A stretch of 62,320 bases of DNA, taken from NCBI GenBank assembly GCA_009694025.1, contig SHVZ01000010.1:1-62320 (forward strand), written 5' to 3'. The stretch comes from Alphaproteobacteria bacterium. GTDB lineage: Bacteria > Pseudomonadota > Alphaproteobacteria > SHVZ01. The translations under genes and the position numbers were made by a program. Numbering within the stretch: the stretch's first letter is position 1; each line of letters opens with the position of its first letter. Positions 41,051-50,822 of this stretch are shown piece by piece. The notes beneath the pieces were generated by a model, which ran no database searches, had not been told where the DNA came from, and saw only the letters and a list, made by a program, of their open reading frames with translations.

Positions 41051-41983
41051 TCACGCCAGCGGAAAGTGACAGCGGACCCTGCGCCCCTCGCCGAGGTCGG
41101 TCGCTTCCGGATGCTCGGCCCGGCAGCGCGCTTCGGCCTTCGGGCAGCGGGTGTGGAAGCGGCATCCGGAAGGCGGCTTCAGCGGGCTCGGGATCTCGCC
41201 CTCCAGCACGATCTTCTCGCGCCGGCGTCCGGGGTCGACCTGGGGATTGGCCGAGAGCAGCGCCGCCGTATAGGGATGCGCCGGCCGGGCGAAGAGCGCG
41301 CGGGTCGGCCCCTCCTCGACGATCTCGCCCAGATACATGACCGCGACCCGCCCGGTGATCTTGCGGACGACGTTGAGATTGTGGCTGACCACCAGGTAGG
41401 TCAGGCCGAGGCGGCTCTGCAGCTCGGCCAGCAGGTTGAGAAGGTCGCCCTGAACGGACACGTCGAGCCCGGCGGTCGGCTCGTCGGCGACGACGAAGCG
41501 CGGCTCCAGCGCCAGCGCCCGGGCGATGGCGACGCGGCGGACCTGGCCGCCTGAGACCTGGTGCGGGTATTTGCCGAGCAGGCTCTCGGGGATCGCCATG
41601 GCGGCGAGCAGGTGCTTCACCCGCGCCCAGTAGGCCTTGGTCTCCAGGCCGTGGATCCTCCCGGGCTCGGCCAGGAGCGAGCGGAGCGTGAGGCGGGGCG
41701 ACAGCGACGACAGCGGATCCTGGAACATCAGCTGGGCGGTACGGCCGCGCCAGAGCCGGTCCCTGCGGGCGGCGCGGTCGAGGGAGCGGCCGGCGAGCGC
41801 GACTTCGCCGGTCGCCGGCGGATAGAGCCCGATCAGCGCCTTCCCCAACGTCGTCTTGCCGGAGCCGGACTCGCCGACGAGGCCGACGGTCTCGCCCGCG
41901 GCGATTGCGATGGAGACGTCGCTGACCGCGCGGAGGGGGCCGAAATCGATCGAGAGGTTGCGGGCCTCGGCGAGCATGGTCAT
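41051..41983 (-). CDS. Peptide/nickel-type ABC transporter ATPase (DppF/OppF-like)
   Basis: A 310-aa ATPase with Walker A GESGSGKTT, Q-loop MFQDPLSSLSPRL, signature VSGGQVRRVAIARAL, Walker B FVVADEPTAGLDVS and the H-loop in VVSHNLNVV. The C-terminal oligopeptide-transport extension is present, with CRFHTRCPKAEARC, a cysteine cluster typical of DppF/OppF. Last gene of the leftward transporter operon; its start overlaps the stop of the partner ATPase (ATGA at 41980-41983). Confidence 0.94.
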   Translation of the reverse strand: MTMLAEARNLSIDFGPLRAVSDVSIAIAAGETVGLVGESGSGKTTLGKALIGLYPPATGEVALAGRSLDRAARRDRLWRGRTAQLMFQDPLSSLSPRLTLRSLLAEPGRIHGLETKAYWARVKHLLAAMAIPESLLGKYPHQVSGGQVRRVAIARALALEPRFVVADEPTAGLDVSVQGDLLNLLAELQSRLGLTYLVVSHNLNVVRKITGRVAVMYLGEIVEEGPTRALFARPAHPYTAALLSANPQVDPGRRREKIVLEGEIPSPLKPPSGCRFHTRCPKAEARCRAEHPEATDLGEGRRVRCHFPLA

Positions 41984-42942
41984 GCGAAGTGGCAGGCGGC
42001 GATCCGCCCGGCTTCGACCGGCCGCGGCAGCGGCGTCTCCTCACGGCAGCGATGCTCGGCACGGATGCAGCGCGACGCGAAGACGCAGCCCGTACCGCGC
42101 TCAAGCGGGCTCGGGACCTCGCCCGGGATCGAGAGGGCCTCGCGCACGTCGCGGTCGAGATCGGCCTCGCAGGCGAGCAGCGCGCTCGTGTACGGGTGCC
42201 GGGGCCGGGCGAAGACCTCCGCCGTCGGTCCCGACTCCACCAGCGTTCCGGCATAGAGCACGGCGACCTCGTCGGTGAGCTCGGCGACCAGGCCGAGCGA
42301 GTGCGAGATGAAGAGGATCGATCCCGCGAAGTCGCGCCGAAGATCGCGGATGAGCCCGGCGATCTGCGCCTCGATGGTGACGTCGAGCGCGGTGGTCGGC
42401 TCGTCGGCGATCAGCAGGTCCGGCCGGCAGAGGAGCGCCATCGCGATCATCACCCGCTGGCGCATGCCGCCGGAGAGCTCATGCGGATAGGCGTGGAGAC
42501 GTCGCTCCGGATCGGCGATGCCGACCTTGTCCAGCATCCCGAGAAGCCGCGCCCGCCGCTCGGCGCCGGAGAGTCCGGGCTCGCGCCGCTTGAGCACGTC
42601 GGCGAGCTGGGTCGCGACCGTGAACAGCGGGTTCAGCGCCGTCATCGGGTCCTGGAAGATCATCGCCATGCGCGTCCCGCGGAGCGCCTGCAGGCGCTCG
42701 GGCGACGCCCCCACCAGCTCCTCGCCGTCGAGGCGGATCGAACCGTCGAGACGGCTGAGGCTGGCCGGGAGCAGCCCGAGAAGCGCCAGCGCCAGCGTCG
42801 ACTTGCCGGAGCCGGACTCGCCGACCAGGCCGACGATGCGCCCCCTCGGGATCTCCAGCGACACGCCGTCCAGCACCTGCGCCGGGCCCGCCGGCGTCGC
42901 GAGCGCGACCCTGAGATCGCGGAGATCGGCGAGGAGCGTCAT
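41980..42942 (-). CDS. Peptide/nickel-type ABC transporter ATPase (DppD/OppD-like)
   Basis: A 320-aa ATPase with Walker [11 protein letters not shown]-loop [15 protein letters not shown], signature [15 protein letters not shown], Walker [16 protein letters not shown]-loop ISHSLGLV and the C-terminal [14 protein letters not shown] extension. It forms a heterodimer with the second ATPase (41051-41983) to power the permeases. Its ATG overlaps the stop of the oxygenase gene (42939-42942), so translation passes from oxygenase to ATPase. Confidence 0.94.
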   Translation of the reverse strand: MTLLADLRDLRVALATPAGPAQVLDGVSLEIPRGRIVGLVGESGSGKSTLALALLGLLPASLSRLDGSIRLDGEELVGASPERLQALRGTRMAMIFQDPMTALNPLFTVATQLADVLKRREPGLSGAERRARLLGMLDKVGIADPERRLHAYPHELSGGMRQRVMIAMALLCRPDLLIADEPTTALDVTIEAQIAGLIRDLRRDFAGSILFISHSLGLVAELTDEVAVLYAGTLVESGPTAEVFARPRHPYTSALLACEADLDRDVREALSIPGEVPSPLERGTGCVFASRCIRAEHRCREETPLPRPVEAGRIAACHFA

Positions 42943-44084
42943 TGCCGGTGGCCGTAGAGCAGCGTCACGTTGATCCGCCGGTTGGCGTAGCCCGGGCGGA
43001 AGCGGAGCGGCTGGGTCGCGTGGACGAGATCGGAATCGAAGACGACCGCGCGGTTCTGGCGATAGGGCACATTGACGGCTTTGCCGCCGACCGACTGGAT
43101 GTGCCGGAGCAACCCGCCGGGATCGGCGTTGTAGGCATTGAAGCTCCAGTCGGCGGGAACATGCGCGTCGTAGACGACCATCCCGCCGGCGGATGAGTCC
43201 AGGCAGGCTTCGTCCGGCGTGATCCAGAAGTTGACGTTGACCCGTGCGGCGTCGGCATGGGCGTTGATGCCCTGGAGCGCGTGGTCGTACTTGAAGGCCC
43301 AGAGCTTGATCAGCGGCAGCGTGCCGATCACCGCCGGCAGGGCGCGCCGGAGATCTTCGGCGATCTGGAACAAGAGCGGACAGGCCAGCCCGTCCATTCC
43401 GTCGGCGCCGATATAGCCGCGGCCGCCCTGCGCATGCGCGGTATCGAACCAGATCGTCGACTCCATGCAGAACCGGCGCAGCAACCCAAGAGCATCGGGC
43501 GCGAGAAAGCCGTCGACGATGGCGATGCGGCGGGACGCGAAGCTCGCGGTCGCCTCATCTCGGTTCCACCCGTCGGCGACGGCGGCCGCAGGCACGCGAC
43601 GCCCGGCATCGAGGTGAATGACGCGGTTGTAGCCGGCGCCGATGTGCTTGCGCTGGACTTCCGTCAGCCGGAGCACGCGATTGCCGGCGCCTTCGATCTC
43701 TGCGAGCACGTCGCCGTAAGCCCTTTCAAGCCGCTCCGCCCCCTTCGGCAGGAGCCCGGCCAGGGCAAGATGGTGGATCTGCTCGCGGTCGTGACGAAGC
43801 TTGACCGCGCTCGAGAGCGCGAAGGCGTCGCCCTCCGGCGGCGCATCTCGGGCGGTTCGCTTGGGCCACCAGCGGGACGAATGGCGCGCGGTCAGAACGT
43901 CGCGAGAGGCGGCATATGCCGCATCGTAGGAGCCGAGGCCCATCAACGCCGCCGCGCGCGCCTGGCGGGCGACGAGGTGCCTGGGGTCGAGCGCGATGGC
44001 GCGGTCGAACGAGGCGAGAGCGAGATCGGTACGGTTCTGCGCCGCATGCTCGAGCCCGACAACGACCTCGGCGTCGGCGCTCAT
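42939..44084 (-). CDS. TPR protein with 2-oxoglutarate/Fe(II) oxygenase domain
   Basis: A 381-aa protein: an N-terminal TPR-like unit (about residues 10-65, with ALASFDRAIALDPRHLVARQARAAALMGLG) and a C-terminal double-stranded beta-helix oxygenase. The iron triad is His276 and Asp278 (INAHADAARVNVNFW) and His355 (DLVHATQPL), with Arg361/363/370 available for 2-oxoglutarate. It could hydroxylate a peptide, protein or amino acid. The gene overlaps both neighbours by ATGA (permease stop at 44081-44084; ATPase start at 42939-42942), so it is firmly part of the ABC operon, an unusual position. ATG44084 is therefore a secure start. Confidence 0.85.
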   Translation of the reverse strand: MSADAEVVVGLEHAAQNRTDLALASFDRAIALDPRHLVARQARAAALMGLGSYDAAYAASRDVLTARHSSRWWPKRTARDAPPEGDAFALSSAVKLRHDREQIHHLALAGLLPKGAERLERAYGDVLAEIEGAGNRVLRLTEVQRKHIGAGYNRVIHLDAGRRVPAAAVADGWNRDEATASFASRRIAIVDGFLAPDALGLLRRFCMESTIWFDTAHAQGGRGYIGADGMDGLACPLLFQIAEDLRRALPAVIGTLPLIKLWAFKYDHALQGINAHADAARVNVNFWITPDEACLDSSAGGMVVYDAHVPADWSFNAYNADPGGLLRHIQSVGGKAVNVPYRQNRAVVFDSDLVHATQPLRFRPGYANRRINVTLLYGHRQ

Positions 44085-44932
44085 GCCGCCCTCGAGCGGA
44101 GCTTGGGATCGACGGCGTCGCGGAGCGCCTCGCCGAAGAGGGTGAATCCCAGGGTCGCGGCCGACAGCGTCAATCCTGCGAAGATCACCGGCCAGACCGA
44201 CTGGCTGAGATGCTGGTAGCCGTCGTAGAGGAGCGTCCCCCAGCTCGCCAGCGGCGGGCGGACGCCGACGCCGAGGAAGGAGAGCCCGGCCTCGATGGTG
44301 ATGACGACAGGCACGTCCATGCTCGCCAGCACCACCAGCGGCCCCATGATGTTGGGAACGACGTGGACGAGCACCAGGCGAACCGGGGAGGCGCCGAGCA
44401 CGCGCTCGGCCTCGAGGAACGGCGCGCTCTTCAGCGCCAGCGTCTGGGCGCGTGCGACCCGGCCGAAATGCGGGATGAAGGTGATGGTGACGACGATCAC
44501 CACGTTGACCAGGCTCGGGCCCAGCATCGCCACCATGGCGAGCGCCAGGACCAGGCTCGGGAACGAGGTGATGATGTCGAAGAGGATGAGGATCACCCGC
44601 TCGGCCTGCCGGCCGGCATAGGCGGCGGCGATGCCGAGCAGCGTGCCCATGGTGAGCGAGGCGAGGATCACCGCCAGCGCCACGCCGACCGCGAGCCGGG
44701 TGCCGACGACGATGCGGCTGAAGAAGTCGCGGCCGATCTGATCGGTCCCCATCAGGTGCTCGAAAGAGGGATCGGCGAAGCGATGCAGCACGTCGAGCTT
44801 GTTCGGCTCGTGGGTGACGAGCCAGGGGGCGAAGGCGGCGACGAAGAGGATGACGAAGACCAGCACGAGCCCGATGCGGCCGGTGCCGCCCGCCCAGACC
44901 TTCGCCAGCACCTCGCGCGCGCTCGCGATCAT
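44081..44932 (-). CDS. Peptide/nickel-type ABC permease (DppC-like)
   Basis: A 283-aa inner-membrane permease with about six helices. It carries the DppC N-terminal motif HLMGTDQIGRDFFSRIVVGTR and the EAA loop around ERVLGASPVRLVLVHVVPNI, then IEAGLSFLGVGVRPPLASWGTLL. It pairs with the DppB-like protein encoded directly upstream; the ATG overlaps that gene's stop (44929-44932). Confidence 0.94.
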   Translation of the reverse strand: MIASAREVLAKVWAGGTGRIGLVLVFVILFVAAFAPWLVTHEPNKLDVLHRFADPSFEHLMGTDQIGRDFFSRIVVGTRLAVGVALAVILASLTMGTLLGIAAAYAGRQAERVILILFDIITSFPSLVLALAMVAMLGPSLVNVVIVVTITFIPHFGRVARAQTLALKSAPFLEAERVLGASPVRLVLVHVVPNIMGPLVVLASMDVPVVITIEAGLSFLGVGVRPPLASWGTLLYDGYQHLSQSVWPVIFAGLTLSAATLGFTLFGEALRDAVDPKLRSRAA

Positions 44933-45897
44933 GACGACGCCTTGCCGAGGTTGGCGCGGATGCGCGGGTCGATCCAGGCATAGACGAGGTCGACCAGGAG
45001 GTTGGTCAGCACGAACAGCAGCACGATGACGAAGACGCCGCCCTGGACGATCGGGTAGTTGCGGGTGCCGATGGCCTCGTAGATCAGCTTCCCGAGACCG
45101 GGGCGGGCGAAGATGATCTCGGCGAAGATGGCGCCGCCGAGCAGCCGCCCGATGCCGAGGCCGAGGATGGCGATGGTCGGCAGCGCCGCTCCTTTGAGCG
45201 CATACTTGTAGACGACCTTGGCCTTAGACAGGCCGAAGGCGCGGTTGGTGCGGATATAGGGTTCGTTCAGGATCTCCAGCAGCGAGGAGCGCATCAGACG
45301 GGCGATGTAGCCGACCCAGCCGATGGCGAGCGAGGCCGCCGGCAGGATCAGGCGCCGCGCCTGGTCCCAGAAATCGCCCGGCCTCCCGGTGCCGAGCACC
45401 GGCAGCCAGTCGAGCCAGATCGAGAAGATCAGCAGGAGGTAGATGGCGATGACGAAGTTGGGCACGGCGATGAAACCGACGGAGACGACGGCGAGCGCCT
45501 GGTCGGCGGCGGTGTTCGGGTGGGTCGCGGCGTAGGTACCGAGCGGCACGCCGATCGCGACCGCAAGCCCGATCGAGGCGAAGGCGAGCGTCACCGTATA
45601 CGGCATCACCTCCAGCACCATGGTCAGGATCGGCCGCCCGGAGATGAAGTCGATGCCGAGGTCGCCCTGGGCCACCTGTCCCAGGAACTTGAGCAGGCGA
45701 AGCCAGACCGGCAGGTCGAGGCCCATCCGGCGGCGGAGGTCGTCGATCACCTCCGGCGTCGCCCGCGGGCCGAGGAGGACCGACGCCGGGTCGCCCGGCA
45801 CCAGGAGCGTCAGCGCGAACAGCAACGTCAACGCGCCGACGACGACCAGCGCGGTCGTGCCGAGGCGGCTGAGGATGTAACCGGAGAGCCCGCTCAT
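44929..45897 (-). CDS. Peptide/nickel-type ABC permease (DppB-like)
   Basis: A 322-aa permease, six helices, with the typical start LSGYILSRLGTTALVVVGALTLLFALTLLVPGDPA, RMGLDLPVW and the EAA loop RTNRAFGLSKAKVVYKYALKGAALP. The ATG45897 lies 82 bp after the binding-protein stop. The gap contains a GC-rich imperfect hairpin that could reduce permease expression relative to the binding protein. The longer frame to 46197 is shadow. Confidence 0.93.
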   Translation of the reverse strand: MSGLSGYILSRLGTTALVVVGALTLLFALTLLVPGDPASVLLGPRATPEVIDDLRRRMGLDLPVWLRLLKFLGQVAQGDLGIDFISGRPILTMVLEVMPYTVTLAFASIGLAVAIGVPLGTYAATHPNTAADQALAVVSVGFIAVPNFVIAIYLLLIFSIWLDWLPVLGTGRPGDFWDQARRLILPAASLAIGWVGYIARLMRSSLLEILNEPYIRTNRAFGLSKAKVVYKYALKGAALPTIAILGLGIGRLLGGAIFAEIIFARPGLGKLIYEAIGTRNYPIVQGGVFVIVLLFVLTNLLVDLVYAWIDPRIRANLGKASS

Positions 45898-45920
45898 CGG
45901 ATGAAGCTTGTCCCCCTTCC

Positions 45921-45961
45921 GCCCCCGCCCCCGCGCCGCAGGCGTGGGGTGGGTGGGGGTG
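45921..45961 (-). terminator. Possible attenuating hairpin between binding protein and permease genes
   Basis: C-rich and G-rich tracts separated by GCGCC-GCA-GGCGT can fold into an imperfect hairpin with G-U pairs just after the binding-protein gene. There is no clear U-tract. Partial terminators at this place are common in ABC operons; this one is only a candidate. Confidence 0.3.
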
Positions 45962-45979
45962 GGCGTGTCACGCGTTGCT

Positions 45980-47524
45980 TCAGACGCTCTTGAAGTGCTC
46001 GTACTGCCAGTCGGTGCCGTTCGGCAGGATGCCCGGGTTGAGCCAGGACTTGGTGGCGAAGAGGCTGGTGTCGTAGGTGAGCCAGACATAGGCGGCCGAC
46101 TCGTCCATGAGCTGCTGCATGCGGACCATGCCGGCCGCGCGCTTCGCCGGATCGATGGTGGAGTCCACCATCTCGTGCAGCTTGTCGAACTCGGCATTGG
46201 CCCAGCGCTGCCAGTTCCAGACGCCGACCTGGGAGGAGACGAACCACTGCGAGGTGAAGCTCGGGTCCATCTTCGCCGAGAACTGCTGCAGCGACAGCTC
46301 CAGGTTCTTTCCGGCGTCGCCCCGGCCGAGCGAGAAATAGGTGCCGGCCTCCTGGATGTCGAGCCGGCAGTCGATGCCGGCCTCGGCGAGCGAGGCCTGA
46401 GCCACCTGGGCGATGGTCCTGAAGGCGGCGGTGTTGAGGACGGCGAGGCTGATCTTGAAGCCGTTCGGGTATCCCGCTTCGGCCAGCAGCCGCTTCGCCT
46501 GGGCGATGTCGCGCTTGTAGACCGGCGCGTCCTTCCAGTGTCCCAGCAGGCTCGGCTGGATCATGGTGTTGGCGCGCTTGGCCTTGCCGTTGTAGGCGGC
46601 GGCGACCGCGGAATCGACATCGATGGCGAGCCGGATCGCCTGGCGGACCTTCACGTTGTCGAGCGGCTTCTTCTCGGTGTTCATGCCGATCCAGACGTAG
46701 CGCATGCCGTCGAGCTGGATGATCTTCGAGTCCGCGACCTTGGCGAGCCCGTCGGCGCTGCCGGAATCGGCCTCGGTGAACTGGATCTCGTTGGTGCGGA
46801 ACGCCAGCTCCGCGGTCTTGAAGTCGGAGACCGGCTTGATGGTGATCTCGGAGAGCGACGGCTTCGGCCCCTTGTAGTCGGGGTTCGCCTTGAGGACGAG
46901 CCGGTCGTTCGCCCGCCACTCGGCCATGGTGTAGACGCCGGAGCCGATCGCCTGGGTCGCGACCTGGTCGCCGAGCTTGTCGAACGCCTTCTGCGAAACG
47001 ATGGCCCCCGATCCGTCGCAGATGGTGATGCGGAACAGCGCCGGCGCCGGCCGCTTCAGGTGGATCTTGCCCGTGGTCTTGCCCGTCACCTCGACCTTGT
47101 CGAGGGCGCCCCAGTCGGAGGCATAGGAGGATTTCTTGCCGTCCTTGTTGGTGGCGGAGTTGAAGCGCTCGAAGGAGAATTTCACGTCCTCCGCCGTCAC
47201 GTCGCCATAGCCGCCCTGGAACGTCAGGCCGTCCTTGAGGCGGAACTCGATGAGCTGGTCGTTGACCTGCTTCAGCTCGGCCGCCGCGTCGTTCTCATAG
47301 TCGAGCGATCCGGCCTTGAACGAGGCGAGACGCTGGTAGACCGCGCGCATCACGTTGCCTTCGATCGGGCCGATGCGGAAGGCCGGGTCGAGGTTCTGGA
47401 TGTCGCGGGCGACGCGGACGACCGCCCTGTCGCGCGCCTGGCCCAAGGCCGGAAGCCCGGAGGCGGCAAGCCCGGCGAGCGCGGTCGAGCCGGCCAGCAC
47501 GGACCGGCGGGTGAAACGAGCCAT
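45980..47524 (-). CDS. ABC transporter substrate-binding protein, family 5 (copy 4)
   Basis: A 514-aa family-5 binding protein and the only one with its own permeases and ATPases. The N-terminus MARFTRRSVLAGSTALAGLA has a twin-arginine (RR) motif followed by a modest hydrophobic stretch, suggesting Tat export. ATG47524 has GAGGGAG upstream. It differs clearly from the other three copies in the window (end WQYEHFKSV, no RPNH..PPF segment). The ligand is probably a peptide or similar solute, unknown here. Start of the leftward transporter operon. Confidence 0.93.
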   Translation of the reverse strand: MARFTRRSVLAGSTALAGLAASGLPALGQARDRAVVRVARDIQNLDPAFRIGPIEGNVMRAVYQRLASFKAGSLDYENDAAAELKQVNDQLIEFRLKDGLTFQGGYGDVTAEDVKFSFERFNSATNKDGKKSSYASDWGALDKVEVTGKTTGKIHLKRPAPALFRITICDGSGAIVSQKAFDKLGDQVATQAIGSGVYTMAEWRANDRLVLKANPDYKGPKPSLSEITIKPVSDFKTAELAFRTNEIQFTEADSGSADGLAKVADSKIIQLDGMRYVWIGMNTEKKPLDNVKVRQAIRLAIDVDSAVAAAYNGKAKRANTMIQPSLLGHWKDAPVYKRDIAQAKRLLAEAGYPNGFKISLAVLNTAAFRTIAQVAQASLAEAGIDCRLDIQEAGTYFSLGRGDAGKNLELSLQQFSAKMDPSFTSQWFVSSQVGVWNWQRWANAEFDKLHEMVDSTIDPAKRAAGMVRMQQLMDESAAYVWLTYDTSLFATKSWLNPGILPNGTDWQYEHFKSV

Positions 47525-47641
47525 GATCAACTCCCTCTCGGATGGCGCCCGATGCGGCGCCTCGGAAAGCTCTCGGGCAATCATGCCGAACCTCCGTCAG
47601 CGGCACAAGGCGAGGCACTGAGGCGTGATCTGCGCAGCCTT

Positions 47642-50050
47642 TCAATGCGCCGCCGGCCCCTGCTTCTGGATCCAGAACTGATACATCGCGAAGAAGGTGT
47701 CCGGGTTTTCACGCTCGAAGACCTGCCAGTTGGCGAGGCTGGTCGTGGCCTGGCCGTCGCCGAAGCGACGTCGATAGGCATCGACGGCCGGGGCGTCGAT
47801 GTCGAATCCGAGAAACCGCATCCCATTTGCTTCGAGGAACGCCGCGATGGCCGGAAGCGTCATACGGTGCTCCTGGACATGGAAGAGCAGGTCACGGCAG
47901 CCGCTGAGGCTGAAGAAGTCGGTCGATCTCAATACCCCGGCGAAGCCCGAACGCCGCTCGGGCGCCATGAGGTCCTGGCGACAGCGCCGGATGTCCTCGG
48001 CCGTCGGGCGATAGCCCTTCTCTGCGATGAAGGTCCGAGCCCGGACGATGTCTCGCCGCGCCGTCTCGCTGTAGAGCCCAAGCCGCATCACCCCTCCGGG
48101 GCGAAGGAGGTCCAGCAGGACCCGCCACCCCGCCAGCGGATCGACAAGGTGGTGCAGGACGCCGACCGATTCGATGACGTCGAAACGGAGCCCGAGCGCA
48201 CCGAGCTCGAGCAGGTCCGCCTGTGCATGCTCGACCGTCGTCAGCCCGAGTTCGCGTGCCTTCCTCGTCGCGTAGGCGAGGCTAGCAAGGCTGAGATCCA
48301 CGGCCAGCACCCGGGCGCCCTTTAGCCGCTGCGCCGTCCCGATCGAGTGCTTTCCGGTACCGCAGCCGGCGACCAGGACGTCGAGCCCGCCGTCCCGGGC
48401 GAGCGGGCGGAAGCCGCTCCACGGCAGGCGCCTGGCGAGGAGCGCATCGATGGTCTCGGGCTCGGCGACAGGGGCGGCCGCGATCCAGCGCGGGTACGGG
48501 TTTTCCTCGTACTGGCTCCGGACGAGGCCAGACACCTCGCCCGCGATGCCGGTCAGCCGCGGGATCGCCGACCGGATGCGCCGCTCCTCCTCGACTTCCC
48601 GAATCTGTAGGCGGAGCAGGTCGTTCACCCCGGCCGGCCACGCCCGGTCAAGGAGGCGGCCGGCATTCGGCAGCGCGTGGAGCGGCACATAGGCGCCGAC
48701 GGCGACCAGACGGCGCACAGATACCGGCGACCCGGCCTCCAGCGTGGCTGCGAGCGCGTCTCGGAGCGCGCGTGCCTCCGCGGCTTCATCGGCGTCGCAG
48801 GCGAACACGTACTCGTTGATGAAGCATTGCCTGGCGAGCGCGACGAAGAGCTCCGGCGCCGCTTCGTCGGAACTTCTGACCGGCTCCAGCAGGGACCGGC
48901 GCGCGCGCGTGAGCAACCGCTCGAGCCCGACGTCGCAGACCGGCCCCGACTCGAGGAGGGCCCGCAGCAGCGGATCTGCAGACGCGGCAGCGACCTCGGC
49001 GGGTTCAAGCAGCGCTGTCGAACTGTGTTCCGGGGCTCGGTTTGCGGCGCCGTCGAGGACCGGGTTCAGCCGGACGAACGCGGCGCCGGTCGGCGACAGC
49101 TTGCCTGGGCTGTCCCGGGGCTCGGACAGGGCGCGCACCAGCGAGCGGCGGATATCGTCGTCGGCCCGCGTGAACCGCACGCGCCGGGCGCAGTCGACGA
49201 ATAGGCTTCGGGCCGTCTCGGATATCCGGCCGTGAAGGACCCGTCTCAGGATCCCCAATGCCGCCACCGGGTCGCCCAGAATGTTGAGCCCCCAAGCGAT
49301 TGCCGTCAGTACCTCGACCTGGTCGGGCTTGAGCGCGAGCGCTCGGCGGAGGGACGCCGTCGCCTCGCCGAACCGGCCCGCTGCCTGCAGCGTGCCGCCC
49401 TGGTTGGCGTGCGCCTCGGCGTAGCCCGGCCTCAGCGCCAGCGCCCGCCCGTAGTTCGCGTGGGCGCCGTCGAACCGCCCCTGCTGCCGACGCACCGAGC
49501 CGAGGTTGTTGTGCGCCTCAGCGGCGTCAGGCCTAAGCACGAGCGCCCGACGATGGCTGGCGTCGGCCTCGGCCGTCCGGCCTCGGTCCCCGAGGACGTT
49601 GCCGAGGTTGCCGTGTGCGTCGACGAAGTCGGGGTCGATCGCCAGCGCCCGGCGATAGCCTGCCTCGGCGTCCGCGAGCCGGCCGAGCTCCCTTAGGGTG
49701 ACGCCGCGGTTGCTGAGCGCCACGACGAGGCCCGGCATGAGCGCGAGGGCGCGACGATAGCCGACGTCGGCGTCGGACGGTCGGCCCTGATCCTTGCGCG
49801 CGCTGGCGAGGTTGGTATGCGCCTCGGCGTCTCCCGGCCACAGCGCCGCCGCCGTCTCGAGCGGGCTCAGAGCCTCAGCGCCGCGTCCCTGCTCGATCAG
49901 GACCGCGCCGAGCATTTTCCAGCCGAACCCATGATCGGGGAAGCGCCCAGTCATCCCGCGCGCGAGCGGCTCGGCCTCGGCGAGGCGCGCCTGGCTAAAC
50001 AGCATCACCAGCGCGCCGATCTCGTCCGGACTCGGCTCGCCTCCGGCCAC
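47642..50050 (-). CDS. TPR protein with C-terminal class I methyltransferase
   Basis: An 802-aa protein. About seven tetratricopeptide repeats span residues ~35-275 (for example AHGNLGNVLGDRGRTAEADA, AHNNLGSVRRQQGRFDGAHA). A middle region of ~250 residues contains NEYVFACDADEAAEARAL. The C-terminal SAM-dependent methyltransferase (~residues 540-760) has motif I VLVAGCGTGKHSIGTA, VLAVDLSLASLAYA, and ESVGVLHHLVDPLAGWRVL. TPR-methyltransferases of this layout occur in alphaproteobacteria; the acceptor is unknown. It starts 4 bp after the phosphodiesterase stop and lies 117 bp before the binding-protein gene. Confidence 0.88.
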   Translation of the reverse strand: MAGGEPSPDEIGALVMLFSQARLAEAEPLARGMTGRFPDHGFGWKMLGAVLIEQGRGAEALSPLETAAALWPGDAEAHTNLASARKDQGRPSDADVGYRRALALMPGLVVALSNRGVTLRELGRLADAEAGYRRALAIDPDFVDAHGNLGNVLGDRGRTAEADASHRRALVLRPDAAEAHNNLGSVRRQQGRFDGAHANYGRALALRPGYAEAHANQGGTLQAAGRFGEATASLRRALALKPDQVEVLTAIAWGLNILGDPVAALGILRRVLHGRISETARSLFVDCARRVRFTRADDDIRRSLVRALSEPRDSPGKLSPTGAAFVRLNPVLDGAANRAPEHSSTALLEPAEVAAASADPLLRALLESGPVCDVGLERLLTRARRSLLEPVRSSDEAAPELFVALARQCFINEYVFACDADEAAEARALRDALAATLEAGSPVSVRRLVAVGAYVPLHALPNAGRLLDRAWPAGVNDLLRLQIREVEEERRIRSAIPRLTGIAGEVSGLVRSQYEENPYPRWIAAAPVAEPETIDALLARRLPWSGFRPLARDGGLDVLVAGCGTGKHSIGTAQRLKGARVLAVDLSLASLAYATRKARELGLTTVEHAQADLLELGALGLRFDVIESVGVLHHLVDPLAGWRVLLDLLRPGGVMRLGLYSETARRDIVRARTFIAEKGYRPTAEDIRRCRQDLMAPERRSGFAGVLRSTDFFSLSGCRDLLFHVQEHRMTLPAIAAFLEANGMRFLGFDIDAPAVDAYRRRFGDGQATTSLANWQVFERENPDTFFAMYQFWIQKQGPAAH

Positions 50051-50054
50051 GACG

Positions 50055-50822
50055 CTAGCCGATCGCCGGAACGATCAGGTCGGGCGCGTCGGTGATCAGG
50101 CAGTCGACACCCCAGCCGGCCAGGCGCCTGGCCGCCTCGGGGTCGTTCACGGTCCAGGTGACCGAGGCATAGCCCGCCTGCCGGATCTCGGCGACCCAGC
50201 CGGCGGTCAGCGCCGACCAGTTCGGATGGATCGCCTTGCAGCCAAGACGCTCGGCCGCCTCTCGCCAATCGGCCTCGTGCTCCTCGAGCAGGAGGCCCAG
50301 CGGCAACTCCGGCGCCGCCGCCTGGGCCGCCTCGAGCGAGGCGCGCTTGAACGAGGAGACGATCGGGGCGGGCAGCGTCCGCGGCCAGATCGCGCGGATG
50401 ACGCGGATCGAGGCCTCGGCGGTCTCCCGCTCGCGCCCCGGGCAGGGCTTGATCTCGACGTTGACGCCCATGCCCTCGGCGGCGATCAGCCGGAGCGCCT
50501 CCTCGAGCGTCGGCACCTTCTCGCCCGCAAATTCCGGGGCGAACCAGCGACCGGCATCGAGCCGGCGGATTTCCGCAAGCGTCGCGCTCCCGACCCGGCC
50601 GGCGCCGTCGGTCGTCCGCTCCAGGGTCTCGTCGTGGATGACGACGGGGATGCCGTCGCGGGTCAGCTTGGCGTCGAGCTCGACCCAGCCGGCGCCGAGG
50701 CGCTTGGCCGCCTTGAATCCGGCCAGCGTGTTCTCGGGCGCCCGCAGCTTGGCGCCACGATGGCCGGCGACGCGGGTGAGCCCGAGCGGCAGCGCGCCCG
50801 CGTCCCTCATCCTCTGGCGCAC
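50055..50822 (-). CDS. Glycerophosphodiester phosphodiesterase
   Basis: A 255-aa TIM-barrel enzyme that splits glycerophosphodiesters into glycerol-3-phosphate and an alcohol. Motifs: [19 protein letters not shown] (catalytic His and Glu), [27 protein letters not shown] (metal Glu, Asp, second His), GVNVEIKP and the terminal [12 protein letters not shown]. Cytoplasmic UgpQ-like. The start is GTG50822 or ATG50810; both lie in a 13-bp inverted repeat just after pnp. Confidence 0.93.
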   Translation of the reverse strand: MRQRMRDAGALPLGLTRVAGHRGAKLRAPENTLAGFKAAKRLGAGWVELDAKLTRDGIPVVIHDETLERTTDGAGRVGSATLAEIRRLDAGRWFAPEFAGEKVPTLEEALRLIAAEGMGVNVEIKPCPGRERETAEASIRVIRAIWPRTLPAPIVSSFKRASLEAAQAAAPELPLGLLLEEHEADWREAAERLGCKAIHPNWSALTAGWVAEIRQAGYASVTWTVNDPEAARRLAGWGVDCLITDAPDLIVPAIG

